This document shows, piece after piece, positions 16,277 through 23,455 of a stretch of DNA of 64,000 nucleotides; within the stretch, counting starts at the first letter, position 1, and each line of letters opens with the position of its first letter. The position numbers and the translations under genes were made by a program. Origin of the DNA: a virus. The notes under the pieces are model-generated. The model was not told where the DNA came from, ran no database searches, and worked only from the letters and a program-made list of their open reading frames with translations. Location: IMG/VR virus record IMGVR_UViG_3300042691_035156, positions 1 to 64,000 of that record. One strand, written 5' to 3'.

Positions 16277-17007
16277 GGCTTAATATGCCAGCCACTTTCT
16301 ACGTGAAGCTCAAAACCCGCAGCCTCAAGAGTAGAGTTCCACTCAAACTCAAATCTATTATTTATAGACAGGTGCATGGGCATTGAGCCACCGTGTTCGA
16401 CATCTCCGATTCCAAAAGCATTTTGTGCCAGGAATGTGCCACCCTTTTTAAGACATTTAAATACTGCGTCAACCCATTCTTCTACGTTCACTACGTGCTC
16501 AAAAAAGTCAAGGGCTACTACCGCATCAAAGGCTCTCGAACCAAGAGTTGGTTCAAACGAGCTGGTGTACAGAGTTTCAATCTTCTTACCAGAATTGCTA
16601 AACCTATACTGTGCGTATCCAGCTGTTTTTGAACCCTCTAGATCATTGTAAGTAGTTTCAATTCCCTCTTCGGCTATTCTAAGACTAAGGTCACCAATTC
16701 CGTCTCCAAGGCACAGTACTGATTTTCTGCCGGTGTTCTTTAGGTGAGTGGCGATTCCTTCACACATTCCGGAGTAATTAAATCCTGCGTCCAAATGGTA
16801 GGCTGATAGCTCCCATATGTAAGCATCTGTATTTCTGTACCAATTCAACAAAGACTCTGAATTATTCTGATCAACTCCGTTTGAGACAAAGTCTTCTGTA
16901 ACCAGATGGTGATTGTGATGAAAACCAGCGGACAATCTATTGAACGCCGACGTATAATCAATATTTAAAAATTCTGCTATTTCTTTAGCTCTCTGTTCCA
17001 CTGTCAT
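16273..17007 (-). CDS. SAM-dependent methyltransferase (244 aa)
   Basis: Rossmann methyltransferase with motif I VLCLGDGIGDLSLRI (about residue 96), ETTYNDLEG (motif II), AVVALDFFEHV (motif IV) and CLKKGGTFLAQNAFG (motif V/VI). An N-terminal helical domain (residues 1-90) may bind the acceptor. It overlaps the RmlD-like gene by 23 bases. Probably methylates a sugar or lipid intermediate of the cluster. Confidence 0.82.
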   Translation of the reverse strand: MTVEQRAKEIAEFLNIDYTSAFNRLSAGFHHNHHLVTEDFVSNGVDQNNSESLLNWYRNTDAYIWELSAYHLDAGFNYSGMCEGIATHLKNTGRKSVLCLGDGIGDLSLRIAEEGIETTYNDLEGSKTAGYAQYRFSNSGKKIETLYTSSFEPTLGSRAFDAVVALDFFEHVVNVEEWVDAVFKCLKKGGTFLAQNAFGIGDVEHGGSMPMHLSINNRFEFEWNSTLEAAGFELHVESGWHIKP

Positions 17008-17873
17008 TTTCTACTTCTTTCCATTGTAAATAACTTTTGCGTAAACCATCAAAATACTCTGTTTTGTAAACAGCGTCCTCTTGAGACCATGTCGTATCCC
17101 TTGGCCTTATTACATCAGCTGAAAAGTGGGTATAAGACACAGGATGCAGTTCTATATTCAAGTCATCTTCGCAAGCAGAAATTAAATCTTTTACCAAAGA
17201 GTATCTAGAACATGTTACTGGGTTTCCAACATGGGTTATTATATCATTTTTGTCAAAGCCACGAATGGCTTTTTCCCACAAAACATCCGCTGCATCAAAT
17301 GGAAATACTGGAGAAAAAAATCGGTCATCTACTTGATGTAGCTTTCCGCCCAACAATATCTGCTCGAGAGGATTAACTCTCCCAATGCTTTGATTGGGTC
17401 TTACTCCGATTACAAAAGTAAGTCTAACGACTTCCGTATAATTACTAAGAAGTACTATTGATTCTGCTGATGCCTTCTGCTTTCCGATACCAAGTAATTG
17501 GATCAGGTTTTGAATAGGTAAAGTACGGAGCGTCTTCCCCACTAAATACCCCCTGAGTGCTAACTTGTATAAAATGACGACTATTTTTTTGTGTCCATCT
17601 TGAAATTAAGAGTGGAAGCTCTACGTTTTCACATATATACTCTTCGTGATTTTTTTCTACAGCGTCGACGTTATTTTGACCAACAAGATTGATAACAACA
17701 TCTGGGTTATGATGATCCAAAAACTCAGCTATACTATCTTTCTTTGCATCAAACTTTTCATAAAGCTGATCAGAAACCCTTCTTGTAAAGACTGCATCAA
17801 TACCACTGGGTTTTCTTTTGATCATATGCTGACCAACAACGCCACTAGCACCAAGAACAACCGCCTTTTTCAT
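16985..17873 (-). CDS. RmlD-like sugar-nucleotide reductase; needs +1 recoding
   Basis: NAD(P)-dependent short-chain reductase of the dTDP-4-dehydrorhamnose reductase type. It has GASGVVGQ at the N-terminus, NPDVVINLVGQNNVD, STQGVFSGEDAPYF and then the catalytic Y-x3-K. The N-terminal frame (start 17873, GAGG upstream) stops at 17445. The rest lies one base ahead. Reading CGGA at 17483-17486 as one Gly codon gives WYGKQKASAE, which restores the Y-G-x2-K typical of RmlD and a normal length of 295 residues. Unshifted, the protein would lose its substrate half. Confidence 0.8.
17483..17486 (-). other. CGGA recoding site in the RmlD-like gene
   Basis: TAT CGGA AAG joins two complementary halves of the reductase. 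There is no homopolymer at the site. Decoding as Gly recreates the conserved Tyr-Gly-x-x-Lys active-site motif exactly. Confidence 0.8.
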
Positions 17874-17887
17874 GCTGCCCTCTTGCA

Positions 17888-18646
17888 TTATGGAACTATC
17901 CCAGGTCTCTCAACGTCTTCCATAAGTCTTGTTCTTGACCAAGCACCGCAATCATTACAGAACCACTGCTGATAAGATCCAGTTTGGGTATATCTTTGCC
18001 CTCTTTTTTGTAGGCTTTCTGATCCACAAGTGGGACAGCTACAGCCACCGTCGTACACGTTGAGGTTTGGATGATTAACCATCCAGGGACGCAACTTAAT
18101 GTAAACCTTTCTCAAAAGGTCAACGTCCTGCTTTGCGTACTTGATCATGAGCTTCCATGCACTCATGTTGCCACGCATGCAGCCAGCCCAGGTGCTAAAG
18201 CCACCAGTGTCAACCTTGTCGCCCAAGCCAAGGTGCTGGCCCAAATGACCCAGTCTATTGCTATTAAACATAAAGTAGCGCTTTGCTACCTTAAGAGTGT
18301 CAATCTGCTTTACTGGAGAAGTCGGCCCAAAGTTATGGGCTATAAACCTAGCGTTGGCTTTTCTCATGTCAAACTTGTCGCCATTGTGGGCAATAACTAT
18401 GTCTGCTTCATCAAGCAAATCCCATAGCTTTTTTGCTACATGATAGTCATTCTCTGGATCCTTTGCGTAAGCATCGGGGAAATCAACAAGAGAACACACG
18501 TGAGTAGTCTTTTCGTGCTCCCACCTGTATGAGACACAGAGCAAGTACCACTCGCGCTCATGCTCTATTACATTTTGCTCATAGTGTCCCCAAACATAGC
18601 TGAGGTTTGGGGCTGTTTCTATATCATAATAGAGTATTTTAGCCAT
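17888..18646 (-). CDS. DnaQ-like 3'-5' exonuclease with C-terminal zinc ribbon
   Basis: DEDDy exonuclease: ILYYDIET (Asp8, Glu10), VIAHNGDKFDMRKANARF (Exo II, about residues 87-104) and YAKQDVDLL (Exo III, about residues 170-178). The C-terminus has two Cys pairs (CPTCGS and CNDCGAW) forming a zinc ribbon. Such proteins proofread or trim DNA. It may act with the polymerase, which has no obvious exonuclease domain of its own. Confidence 0.85.
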   Translation of the reverse strand: MAKILYYDIETAPNLSYVWGHYEQNVIEHEREWYLLCVSYRWEHEKTTHVCSLVDFPDAYAKDPENDYHVAKKLWDLLDEADIVIAHNGDKFDMRKANARFIAHNFGPTSPVKQIDTLKVAKRYFMFNSNRLGHLGQHLGLGDKVDTGGFSTWAGCMRGNMSAWKLMIKYAKQDVDLLRKVYIKLRPWMVNHPNLNVYDGGCSCPTCGSESLQKRGQRYTQTGSYQQWFCNDCGAWSRTRLMEDVERPGIVP

Positions 18647-18702
18647 TTTTATACCGTCTTTTCGTTAAATAAGCGCTTGCGTTGCGCCACATACAAGGAT
18701 AC

Positions 18703-18711
18703 ATTATAACA
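18703..18711 (-). promoter_or_regulatory. Extended -10 promoter for exonuclease/glycan operon
   Basis: The minus strand reads TTTTGTGTTATAATGTA here, that is TGTGTTATAAT, the same class as the left-arm promoters. It lies about 56 bases before the exonuclease start and directly downstream of a terminator hairpin, so it begins a new transcript. Confidence 0.6.
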
Positions 18712-18715
18712 CAAA

Positions 18716-18746
18716 AGGTAGCTCGGCGCACAAATGCCGGCTACCT
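18716..18746 (-). terminator. Hairpin terminator
   Basis: AGGTAGC/GCTACCT plus an inner CGGC/GCCG stem around GCACAAAT, followed on the minus strand by TTTTGTG. It ends the operon of small Lys-rich genes. Confidence 0.75.
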
Positions 18747-18754
18747 CTTGAATA

Positions 18755-18973
18755 TTATCTGTTATTTATCACTTTTCCAACAAGAAAAAATAAACGCATT
18801 AGATCTGTATTAGAAATACTAAAGACTTGACTAGTGCCATCAACACATCTGACTGCAAATGTGTGCGCACTAACAAGATCTCCTTCTGTGTTGATCATTG
18901 TCATTTCTTCTGTTATGTCTATCTGTTGGATCATTGGCATAAAGCCACTGAATCCTGAAAGATCATCAGTCAT
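18755..18973 (-). CDS. Hypothetical small protein (72 aa)
   Basis: Begins MTDDLSGFSGFMPMIQQIDI. Overlaps the upstream stop by one base. The pattern of short beta strands (SAHTFAVRCVDGTSQVFSI) suggests a compact domain. No family recognised. Last gene before the terminator. Confidence 0.55.
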   Translation of the reverse strand: MTDDLSGFSGFMPMIQQIDITEEMTMINTEGDLVSAHTFAVRCVDGTSQVFSISNTDLMRLFFLVGKVINNR

Positions 18974-19263
18974 TATTTTGATTTCTTTTTATTACCCTTT
19001 GCAAAGGTAGCAACATTTTTTGGAGCCTGTCCTTTTACATTTTTTTGTGGTACACCGCTTGCCCTTTTTCTGGTGACTGCACTTTTTCTTTGTGCTGGAG
19101 TCAGTGCGTTTGCTTTTGCAACTGGCAAACATTTTGCGTAGCCAGAACCGTTGGCACCGGATGTGCCACACGGTTGCCATTTGCCGTTTTTCTTTGGTGC
19201 ACCAATGTTTACCCAGCGTTGATTGAACCACTTGGTAAGGCCAACGCCTTTAGGACCGGCCAT
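18973..19263 (-). CDS. Basic phage protein, DUF5872-like (96 aa)
   Basis: Start set at ATG 19263, just after the upstream stop; a longer frame exists but overlaps the upstream gene. KWFNQRWVNIGAPKKNGKWQPCG, then YAKCLPVAKANALTPAQRKSAV and RKRASG resemble a domain of unknown function found in many marine and freshwater phages. Two Cys residues might bind a metal. The protein is strongly basic. Role unknown. Confidence 0.65.
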   Translation of the reverse strand: MAGPKGVGLTKWFNQRWVNIGAPKKNGKWQPCGTSGANGSGYAKCLPVAKANALTPAQRKSAVTRKRASGVPQKNVKGQAPKNVATFAKGNKKKSK

Positions 19264-19264
19264 A

Positions 19265-19441
19265 TTACTTCTTCTTTGCTTTCTTGGTTGAAACAGTCTT
19301 CCATGTACCGCCAGCATCTTTATACTTTTTAGCTGCCCAAGCATTGGCATAGGCACTAGGATAGACGTCAAATTTTGACTTGGCTTCGGATTTTACCCTG
19401 GACCAAAGAGCTTGGTTCTTTGCTACATTCTTCTTAGCCAC
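19265..19441 (-). CDS. Basic microprotein (58 aa), GTG start
   Basis: Begins VAKKNVAKNQALWSRVKSEA and contains KFDVYPSAYANAWAAKKYK, a sequence typical of small conserved phage proteins of unknown role. GTG start at 19441, 7 bases after the previous stop. Coupled at the 3' end to the DUF5872-like gene. Confidence 0.65.
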   Translation of the reverse strand: MAKKNVAKNQALWSRVKSEAKSKFDVYPSAYANAWAAKKYKDAGGTWKTVSTKKAKKK

Positions 19442-19448
19442 GGTAAGG

Positions 19449-19604
19449 TCACTTCTTCTTTGCGGTCTTCTTGCTAAGAATGGCCTTTTGAATAAAGGGA
19501 GGAAGCTTTTTCTGTGCTGGAGTAAGGCCAGCGCCCATGGCTGTTGGAGCAGCTTTCTTCTTTGCTGGCATTGCCTTTTTTGAGCTCATCTTCTTTGCAG
19601 CCAT
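19449..19604 (-). CDS. Lys-rich microprotein (51 aa)
   Basis: MAAKKMSSKKAMPAKKKAAP start with GAGGT upstream. The start overlaps the previous stop as TAATG. Contains LTPAQKKLPPFIQKAIL, a motif also seen in short phage proteins. Highly basic, perhaps nucleic-acid associated. Role unknown. Confidence 0.6.
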   Translation of the reverse strand: MAAKKMSSKKAMPAKKKAAPTAMGAGLTPAQKKLPPFIQKAILSKKTAKKK

Positions 19605-19798
19605 TACTTACCTCTTCTTCTTGTCTTTTTTGGTGCGCTTGCACCATTTGCATCCATGCGAGTCAGGAATGTATTATCATTCGCTGGCTCTGATCTACCT
19701 GGCTTAGCGGCTGGCATTTTTCTGCCACCGTCAAACATCCTGTCTAGTACTTTGTCCGAATTGTTGTATACAGACGACTTTGATTTCTTTGCAGCCAT
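19604..19798 (-). CDS. Basic small protein (64 aa)
   Basis: MAAKKSKSSVYNNSDKVLDR start, with a central RMFDGGRKMPAAKPG and a KKTRRRGK tail. It is one base away from the upstream gene. No domain recognised. One of a set of six adjacent Lys-rich small proteins. Confidence 0.6.
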   Translation of the reverse strand: MAAKKSKSSVYNNSDKVLDRMFDGGRKMPAAKPGRSEPANDNTFLTRMDANGASAPKKTRRRGK

Positions 19799-19799
19799 A

Positions 19800-20009
19800 T
19801 TACTTGCCCTTTTTGCTAATCTTTCTTAAGGTTTTTGCGAGGTTAGCTTGACGAACTGTCGTCTTGCTATATCTACCTGGATTCTTGGTGACTGCAGCTG
19901 CCATGCCAGCAACCGATTTGCCGGCCTTCTTAGCCTTAGCAGTAAAGGCGCCTGGCCTTTTAATTGCTCCTTGAATCCACTTTTCGTCTGACTTCTTTTT
20001 TGTAGCCAT
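19800..20009 (-). CDS. Basic small protein (69 aa)
   Basis: Contains KWIQGAIKRPGAFTAKAKK, a motif recurrent in small phage proteins, and ends in KTLRKISKKGK. CAGGAG lies before the start. Possibly DNA-binding because of charge. No direct evidence. Confidence 0.6.
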   Translation of the reverse strand: MATKKKSDEKWIQGAIKRPGAFTAKAKKAGKSVAGMAAAVTKNPGRYSKTTVRQANLAKTLRKISKKGK

Positions 20010-20037
20010 TTTAACTCCTGTTTAATGAAAAGAACTT

Positions 20038-20068
20038 GGGGGCGGTACACGCTAGCCGTACCGCCCCC
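20038..20068 (-). terminator. GC-rich hairpin terminator
   Basis: GGGGGCGGTAC pairs perfectly with GTACCGCCCCC (11 bp, 9-base loop), followed on the minus strand by AAGTTCTTTTC. It stands out in A+T-rich surroundings and separates two small-gene transcripts. Confidence 0.75.
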
Positions 20069-20092
20069 TCCTTCATGCAAGTAAGCGGTTTA

Positions 20093-20308
20093 TCAACCGA
20101 TTACTTTGCCCTTGGTATTTTTGATGGGGCGCTTTGCGACCTTCATCTGACCAGCAGAAGCGGCTGGCTTTGGTGCACCAGGACCCTTCTTTTCAACAGT
20201 CTTTCCCTTGGTGTTTTTAATAGGGCGCTGTGATATCTTCATCTGACCAGCAGAAGCTGCTGGCTCAGGTGCTGACATGCCCTTTCCTGACTTTGACATC
20301 TTTGCCAT
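20093..20308 (-). CDS. Internally duplicated basic protein (71 aa)
   Basis: Two copies of a 26-residue unit: APEPAASAGQMKISQRPIK and APKPAASAGQMKVAKRPIK, each ending NTKGK. GGAG lies 9 bases before the ATG. The duplicated motif suggests two identical binding surfaces, but no family or role is known. Confidence 0.6.
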   Translation of the reverse strand: MAKMSKSGKGMSAPEPAASAGQMKISQRPIKNTKGKTVEKKGPGAPKPAASAGQMKVAKRPIKNTKGKVIG

Positions 20309-20318
20309 GTTGTACTCC

Positions 20319-20576
20319 TTAATAATTTAATACTAGTATTATTTTTTTTCTCCGATGAGATTTGACATGTTCGTCAATCTTATCTTCGACCTTATCCATT
20401 TGCTGATCTACATGATCGATCTTGTGGTGTAGATGTATTATATCATCTTTCACCATTCTTAGCATGGAGGAAACTACGTTGTGATCGTCCCTGTTTTCTT
20501 TTCGCCCCTTTTGAATTAGGGCTACTATAGGTCCGAGTATAATAGCAGAAAGCAGGGTTACCCAAACTGGCTCCAT
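20319..20576 (-). CDS. Membrane-anchored coiled-coil protein; contains CGGA near its end
   Basis: Start set at ATG 20576, because the longer frame overlaps the upstream gene. One membrane helix (EPVWVTLLSAIILGPIVALI) is followed by a charged coiled coil (residues about 45-75). Similar small membrane proteins accompany lysis genes in actinophages. In the zero frame the protein ends SHRRKKIILVLNY at 20319. With CGGA (20351-20354) read as one codon it would end SHGEKK at 20339, just before the next Shine-Dalgarno. Both endings are possible. Confidence 0.6.
   Translation of the reverse strand: MEPVWVTLLSAIILGPIVALIQKGRKENRDDHNVVSSMLRMVKDDIIHLHHKIDHVDQQMDKVEDKIDEHVKSHRRKKIILVLNY
20351..20354 (-). 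other. In-frame CGGA compatible with recoding
   Basis: CAT CGGA GAA AAA AAA TAA: quadruplet reading leads to a stop three codons later. The shift is compatible but not required here, so this site is weaker evidence than the others. An A8 tract follows. Confidence 0.4.
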
Positions 20577-20580
20577 TGTA

Positions 20581-20868
20581 TCACCACTTAACCCTGTCTG
20601 CCCAGTAGGCTGCACTCATTTTGCCTTTGGCGATGTTTGCGGCATGGCGTGCCTTGAAGGACTTTCTCCTGGCAGCATAGGCCTTTGATTCTCCAGCTTT
20701 TTTGGGTGAACCAGAAACTCCCTGTTGACCAAAACGAATTGTTTTAATTTGGTCACCAGATTTAGCGACTACTATGTGAGACTTTGTTGGGTGGCTTGGA
20801 GTTCTCTTTGGCTTATTAAAACTAGAAACTCCTGCTTTCTTGAGTCTAGGATCTTTTTTTGCTGCCAT
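20581..20868 (-). CDS. Conserved basic phage protein, DUF6321-like (95 aa)
   Basis: FNKPKRTPSHPTKSHIVVAK, IRFGQQGVSG, RRKSFKARHAANIAKGK and the ending YWADRVKW match a small protein family widespread in environmental tailed phages (named DUF6321 from memory). Role unknown; the charge suggests DNA or RNA contact. Confidence 0.75.
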   Translation of the reverse strand: MAAKKDPRLKKAGVSSFNKPKRTPSHPTKSHIVVAKSGDQIKTIRFGQQGVSGSPKKAGESKAYAARRKSFKARHAANIAKGKMSAAYWADRVKW

Positions 20869-21007
20869 TCTTTTTTCCTTTGGACTTTTTGGAGGTTAAT
20901 TTATTAAAATCTTTTAGTTCTATTCCATACATGTAGTTGCTACTTCCCATTTTGGGATAACCACTAAATTTTGGTCCTGGCATAAGTATTTTATTCTTAA
21001 AAGCCAT
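20846..21007 (-). CDS. Basic small protein (53 aa)
   Basis: Starts two bases after the upstream stop (TAG-CA-ATG) and overlaps the next gene by 23 bases. Begins MAFKNKILMPGPKFSGYPKM with a Lys-rich end. Overlap and spacing support translation. No family recognised. Confidence 0.55.
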   Translation of the reverse strand: MAFKNKILMPGPKFSGYPKMGSSNYMYGIELKDFNKLTSKKSKGKKNGSKKRS

Positions 21008-21009
21008 TG

Positions 21010-21201
21010 CTACTTCTTTTTCTTTTTTGTTTTTTCTGCAGAACTTATTGCTATTGCAATAGCCTGCTTCCTGTTTTTGACTACAGGACCACCCTTGCCA
21101 GAATGAAGTGAGCCAGATTTAAATTCTCCCATAACGGTTTTAATTTTATTCTGGTAGGCTTTGCTCTTGCTCGCCTTCTTCTTGCTCATCTTCCTGCTCA
21201 T
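21010..21201 (-). CDS. Conserved small phage protein, DUF6496-like (63 aa)
   Basis: KIKTVMGEFKSGSLHSGKGG and VVKNRKQAIAIAISSAEK match a short family frequent in phages (DUF6496, from memory). Very basic C-terminus. A second ATG 12 bases in is a possible alternative start. Role unknown. Confidence 0.75.
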   Translation of the reverse strand: MSRKMSKKKASKSKAYQNKIKTVMGEFKSGSLHSGKGGPVVKNRKQAIAIAISSAEKTKKKKK

Positions 21202-21265
21202 TTCTTGGCTCAGGTATATTGGACCAATTTCCTTTAATAATTTTTCTATATTGGGCTAAAGACAT
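21146..21265 (-). CDS. Acidic microprotein overlapping DUF6496-like gene (39 aa)
   Basis: ATG at 21265 opens a 39-residue frame, MSLAQYRKIIKGNWSNIPEP, then a Glu/Gln-rich tail. It overlaps the next gene by 56 bases in another frame. It is the first frame after the terminator at 21299, near a TAATAT -10-like sequence. No Shine-Dalgarno was seen, so it could be leaderless or spurious. Confidence 0.4.
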   Translation of the reverse strand: MSLAQYRKIIKGNWSNIPEPRNEQEDEQEEGEQEQSLPE

Positions 21266-21298
21266 GTTTAAATAGTAACATAATATTAGAAAAAACAA

Positions 21299-21318
21299 AA
21301 GCCCCAAATAAGGGGCTT
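21299..21318 (-). terminator. Rho-independent terminator
   Basis: AAGCCCC/GGGGCTT hairpin with a 6-base loop, followed on the minus strand by TTTTGTTTTTT. A textbook terminator for the AT-hook-like gene upstream. Confidence 0.88.
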
Positions 21319-21348
21319 CTGAATTCTATATTTTAAATATAGTAGATT

Positions 21349-21627
21349 TTACTTGCCGGAAGCCTTCTTGGGAGCAGCCTTCTTTGTGGTGGTCCCCTTA
21401 GGTCTTCCAGGAGACTTCTTGGCTACCTTTTCTGTAACTTCGTCTACCTTCTTTTTGACCTCTTCCTTTGCGGCCTCAACGGCCTCGTCAGCCAGCTCTT
21501 TGACGTGGGCATCAGCTTTCTCTGCCAAAACTTCTGCCTTGACAAGAAGCTCGTCAACTTTCTTGTCGAGCTCTTTTCTTGCGGGCACTAGGGATTTCTT
21601 TAATTTTGTTAGGAGTTTTTTAAACAT
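21349..21627 (-). CDS. AT-hook/histone H1-like helical protein (92 aa)
   Basis: Residues 1-65 form a Lys/Glu/Ala amphipathic helix (ELDKKVDELLVKAEVLAEKA), followed by KSPGRPKGTTTKKAAPKKA, an AT-hook (PGRPKG) in a histone-H1-like tail. AGAGGT lies before the start. Such proteins bind the minor groove of A+T-rich DNA, so it may compact or protect phage DNA. It has its own terminator, so it is a separate transcript. Confidence 0.65.
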   Translation of the reverse strand: MFKKLLTKLKKSLVPARKELDKKVDELLVKAEVLAEKADAHVKELADEAVEAAKEEVKKKVDEVTEKVAKKSPGRPKGTTTKKAAPKKASGK

Positions 21628-21684
21628 TTTTTACCTCTGTTTTATTTTAAAAGTTTTCAACGAATATAGTAATTGATTTATATA

Positions 21685-22005
21685 CTATTTACCCTGTTGC
21701 GATTCTTTAATTAAAGTGTATCGCTCACCAGTCTCCCTAGAGACGATGGAAAACCCCTCAATAGCTGCCTGCTTAACCGCCTCAGCCAACTCTTCTTTGT
21801 CAGCTGGATTCACATTAACCAGAGGAATGGTGATTCCGGCATAGACGTCTATGTTCTCGAAGTTGCCTATATTTATTTTTCTATTAACTCCACAGATAAA
21901 TACTGGATTTGTGGAGATTGATATTTCTTGTGACATTAAATTTACCACCTGGTCTAATGGAGAGTCTGTAGACTGCTCGTGTGCTGTTTTACTTATTTTA
22001 GGCAT
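21685..22005 (-). CDS. Hypothetical protein (106 aa)
   Basis: The central RKINIGNFENIDVYAGITIPL and the following PADKEELAEAVKQAAIEGF recall small phage proteins of unknown role found beside replication genes. It overlaps the kinase gene by 8 bases. No catalytic motif visible. Confidence 0.6.
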   Translation of the reverse strand: MPKISKTAHEQSTDSPLDQVVNLMSQEISISTNPVFICGVNRKINIGNFENIDVYAGITIPLVNVNPADKEELAEAVKQAAIEGFSIVSRETGERYTLIKESQQGK

Positions 22006-22786
22006 TGGCTTTATCCAATATTCCTATAGAGGATAGTGTGGCCATTGTCTGTTTCTCTATGTTCATGCCGTCAGTGTTGATCACAATTGACGCAATTTCT
22101 TTCACTAGATCTACCTGCTTCTCAGACTTATGTTGCCTATGCTCCTCGCTCATAGGTTGCCCGTCTCGCTTCATTAATCTTTCATTTAAGGTTTCGTCAG
22201 ATGCGTCAAAGCACACGACTACGCCATTGGGCTGAGACAGTATTGCTTCTGCCTCATTGAAAAAACGAACATCCGATATCAAAACGGCAAAAGGTGAAGG
22301 ATCCGTGTCCTCACCAAGCGATTTGATATAATTTCTATACAAAGAGTTACTCTTAGCTACACTCCACTTTGCAAAGCAGTCGTCAAAGCCCTCTCTGCAT
22401 ATGTCTCCTGCTTTTTGGAGAAAGCTTCTGGGCTTTACCCCTTCTGGCTCAATAGGTAGATTTTGTATATCGTAAACTCTTCTAACAAAATCTTCATACT
22501 CAGGGATATTTCCTATCGAAGAGTTGCCATAAATATCAAAAAGAGTTGAGTGAATAGCAAAGAGCTGTCTACTCTTTTCGTTAATGCCTCTAATTGATCT
22601 TCTTATTGTTGATAACTCGTACAAAGGTAGGGCGTTGAATATGTGGTCCCATTTAATTCCATAAAGAGTTGTTGATTCTATGGCTCCTTTGGGAACAATG
22701 CTCTCAGCAACTGTAGTCTTTCCTGATCCAGCTTTGCCAGATAGCCCAATTATAATTGGGTTGTTTTCGTCAAAGTTTTTTATCAT
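21998..22786 (-). CDS. Deoxynucleoside monophosphate kinase-like P-loop protein
   Basis: Walker A GLSGKAGSGKTT at residues 14-25, DVRFFNEAEAI near residue 172 (Walker-B-like Asp in the dNMP kinase family) and a lid segment RLMKRDGQPMSEEHRQHKSEK. The length of 262 residues fits phage dNMP kinases, which phosphorylate dNMPs made by the RNR/ThyX/dCMP deaminase pathway encoded further along. It starts the operon running toward the small genes. Confidence 0.8.
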   Translation of the reverse strand: MIKNFDENNPIIIGLSGKAGSGKTTVAESIVPKGAIESTTLYGIKWDHIFNALPLYELSTIRRSIRGINEKSRQLFAIHSTLFDIYGNSSIGNIPEYEDFVRRVYDIQNLPIEPEGVKPRSFLQKAGDICREGFDDCFAKWSVAKSNSLYRNYIKSLGEDTDPSPFAVLISDVRFFNEAEAILSQPNGVVVCFDASDETLNERLMKRDGQPMSEEHRQHKSEKQVDLVKEIASIVINTDGMNIEKQTMATLSSIGILDKANA

Positions 22787-22802
22787 GACAGTATTATACC
22801 AT

Positions 22803-23237
22803 CTATCTTTCTAGATTTCCCATTTTTCTTTCAGTAAGCTGATCAAGAAATTGATTAGCTAGAGCGTCTGGCTCCCAAACAAAAGATCTTGGAACTTGCA
22901 AAACCCTAAATGGGTACTCGTCTCTAATGTCTTCAATTGTCATTAAAAGCGGAACAAGAGATGCGTTCTTGCACTTCCACTTTCCATTAATATGATTGGC
23001 CACAACTGATGAATCCGTATATATTATAGGATCTTTAAAGTCTGACATAGCACATATCAAGAGGCCAGCAATAACAGCTTCATACTCAGCTTCATTATTC
23101 GTTCTTGCACCAAGCCCCCTTGCAAACTGGGCTACCTTTTTTCTATTTTTATAAACAACAGTAGCGCAGGCTGCTTCGCCAACTCTTTTTTGACCTTGGC
23201 CTCTTGACGCTCCATCACAAAAAACTTCTATATTCAT
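22803..23237 (-). CDS. RNase H type 1
   Basis: RNase HI fold with catalytic residues Asp8 (VFCDGASRG), Glu49 (TNNEAEYEAV), Asp75 (IIYTDSSVVANHI) and a distal Asp near 128 (WEPDALANQF). This subclass resembles the RVT_3-like RNases H of bacteria and phages. It would remove RNA primers from Okazaki fragments made by the phage primase. Confidence 0.88.
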   Translation of the reverse strand: MNIEVFCDGASRGQGQKRVGEAACATVVYKNRKKVAQFARGLGARTNNEAEYEAVIAGLLICAMSDFKDPIIYTDSSVVANHINGKWKCKNASLVPLLMTIEDIRDEYPFRVLQVPRSFVWEPDALANQFLDQLTERKMGNLER

Positions 23238-23243
23238 TTACGA

Positions 23244-23453
23244 TCAGTCTACAGAAATATCATTTGGTATGTTGAGCTCTTTTGCTCTACTGGTTATGTT
23301 ATTTTTCTGAGAAGGAGTGGAGGCAATGTAGGTTGAAAGCAGAAGATACCTTTCCCCCTTATACTTGGCCTGTATAGGAAAATCTAAATCTTTTCTAACA
23401 GTTGAATAAAACTCTCTAGAAGAGTTAACAGCTTTATAGTGTCCTATATACAT
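23244..23453 (-). CDS. Hypothetical small protein (69 aa)
   Basis: Short soluble protein with an alternating pattern, beginning MYIGHYKAVNSSREFYSTVR and ending NIPNDISVD. Two bases from its upstream neighbour. No domain recognised. Confidence 0.55.
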   Translation of the reverse strand: MYIGHYKAVNSSREFYSTVRKDLDFPIQAKYKGERYLLLSTYIASTPSQKNNITSRAKELNIPNDISVD

Positions 23454-23455
23454 AA

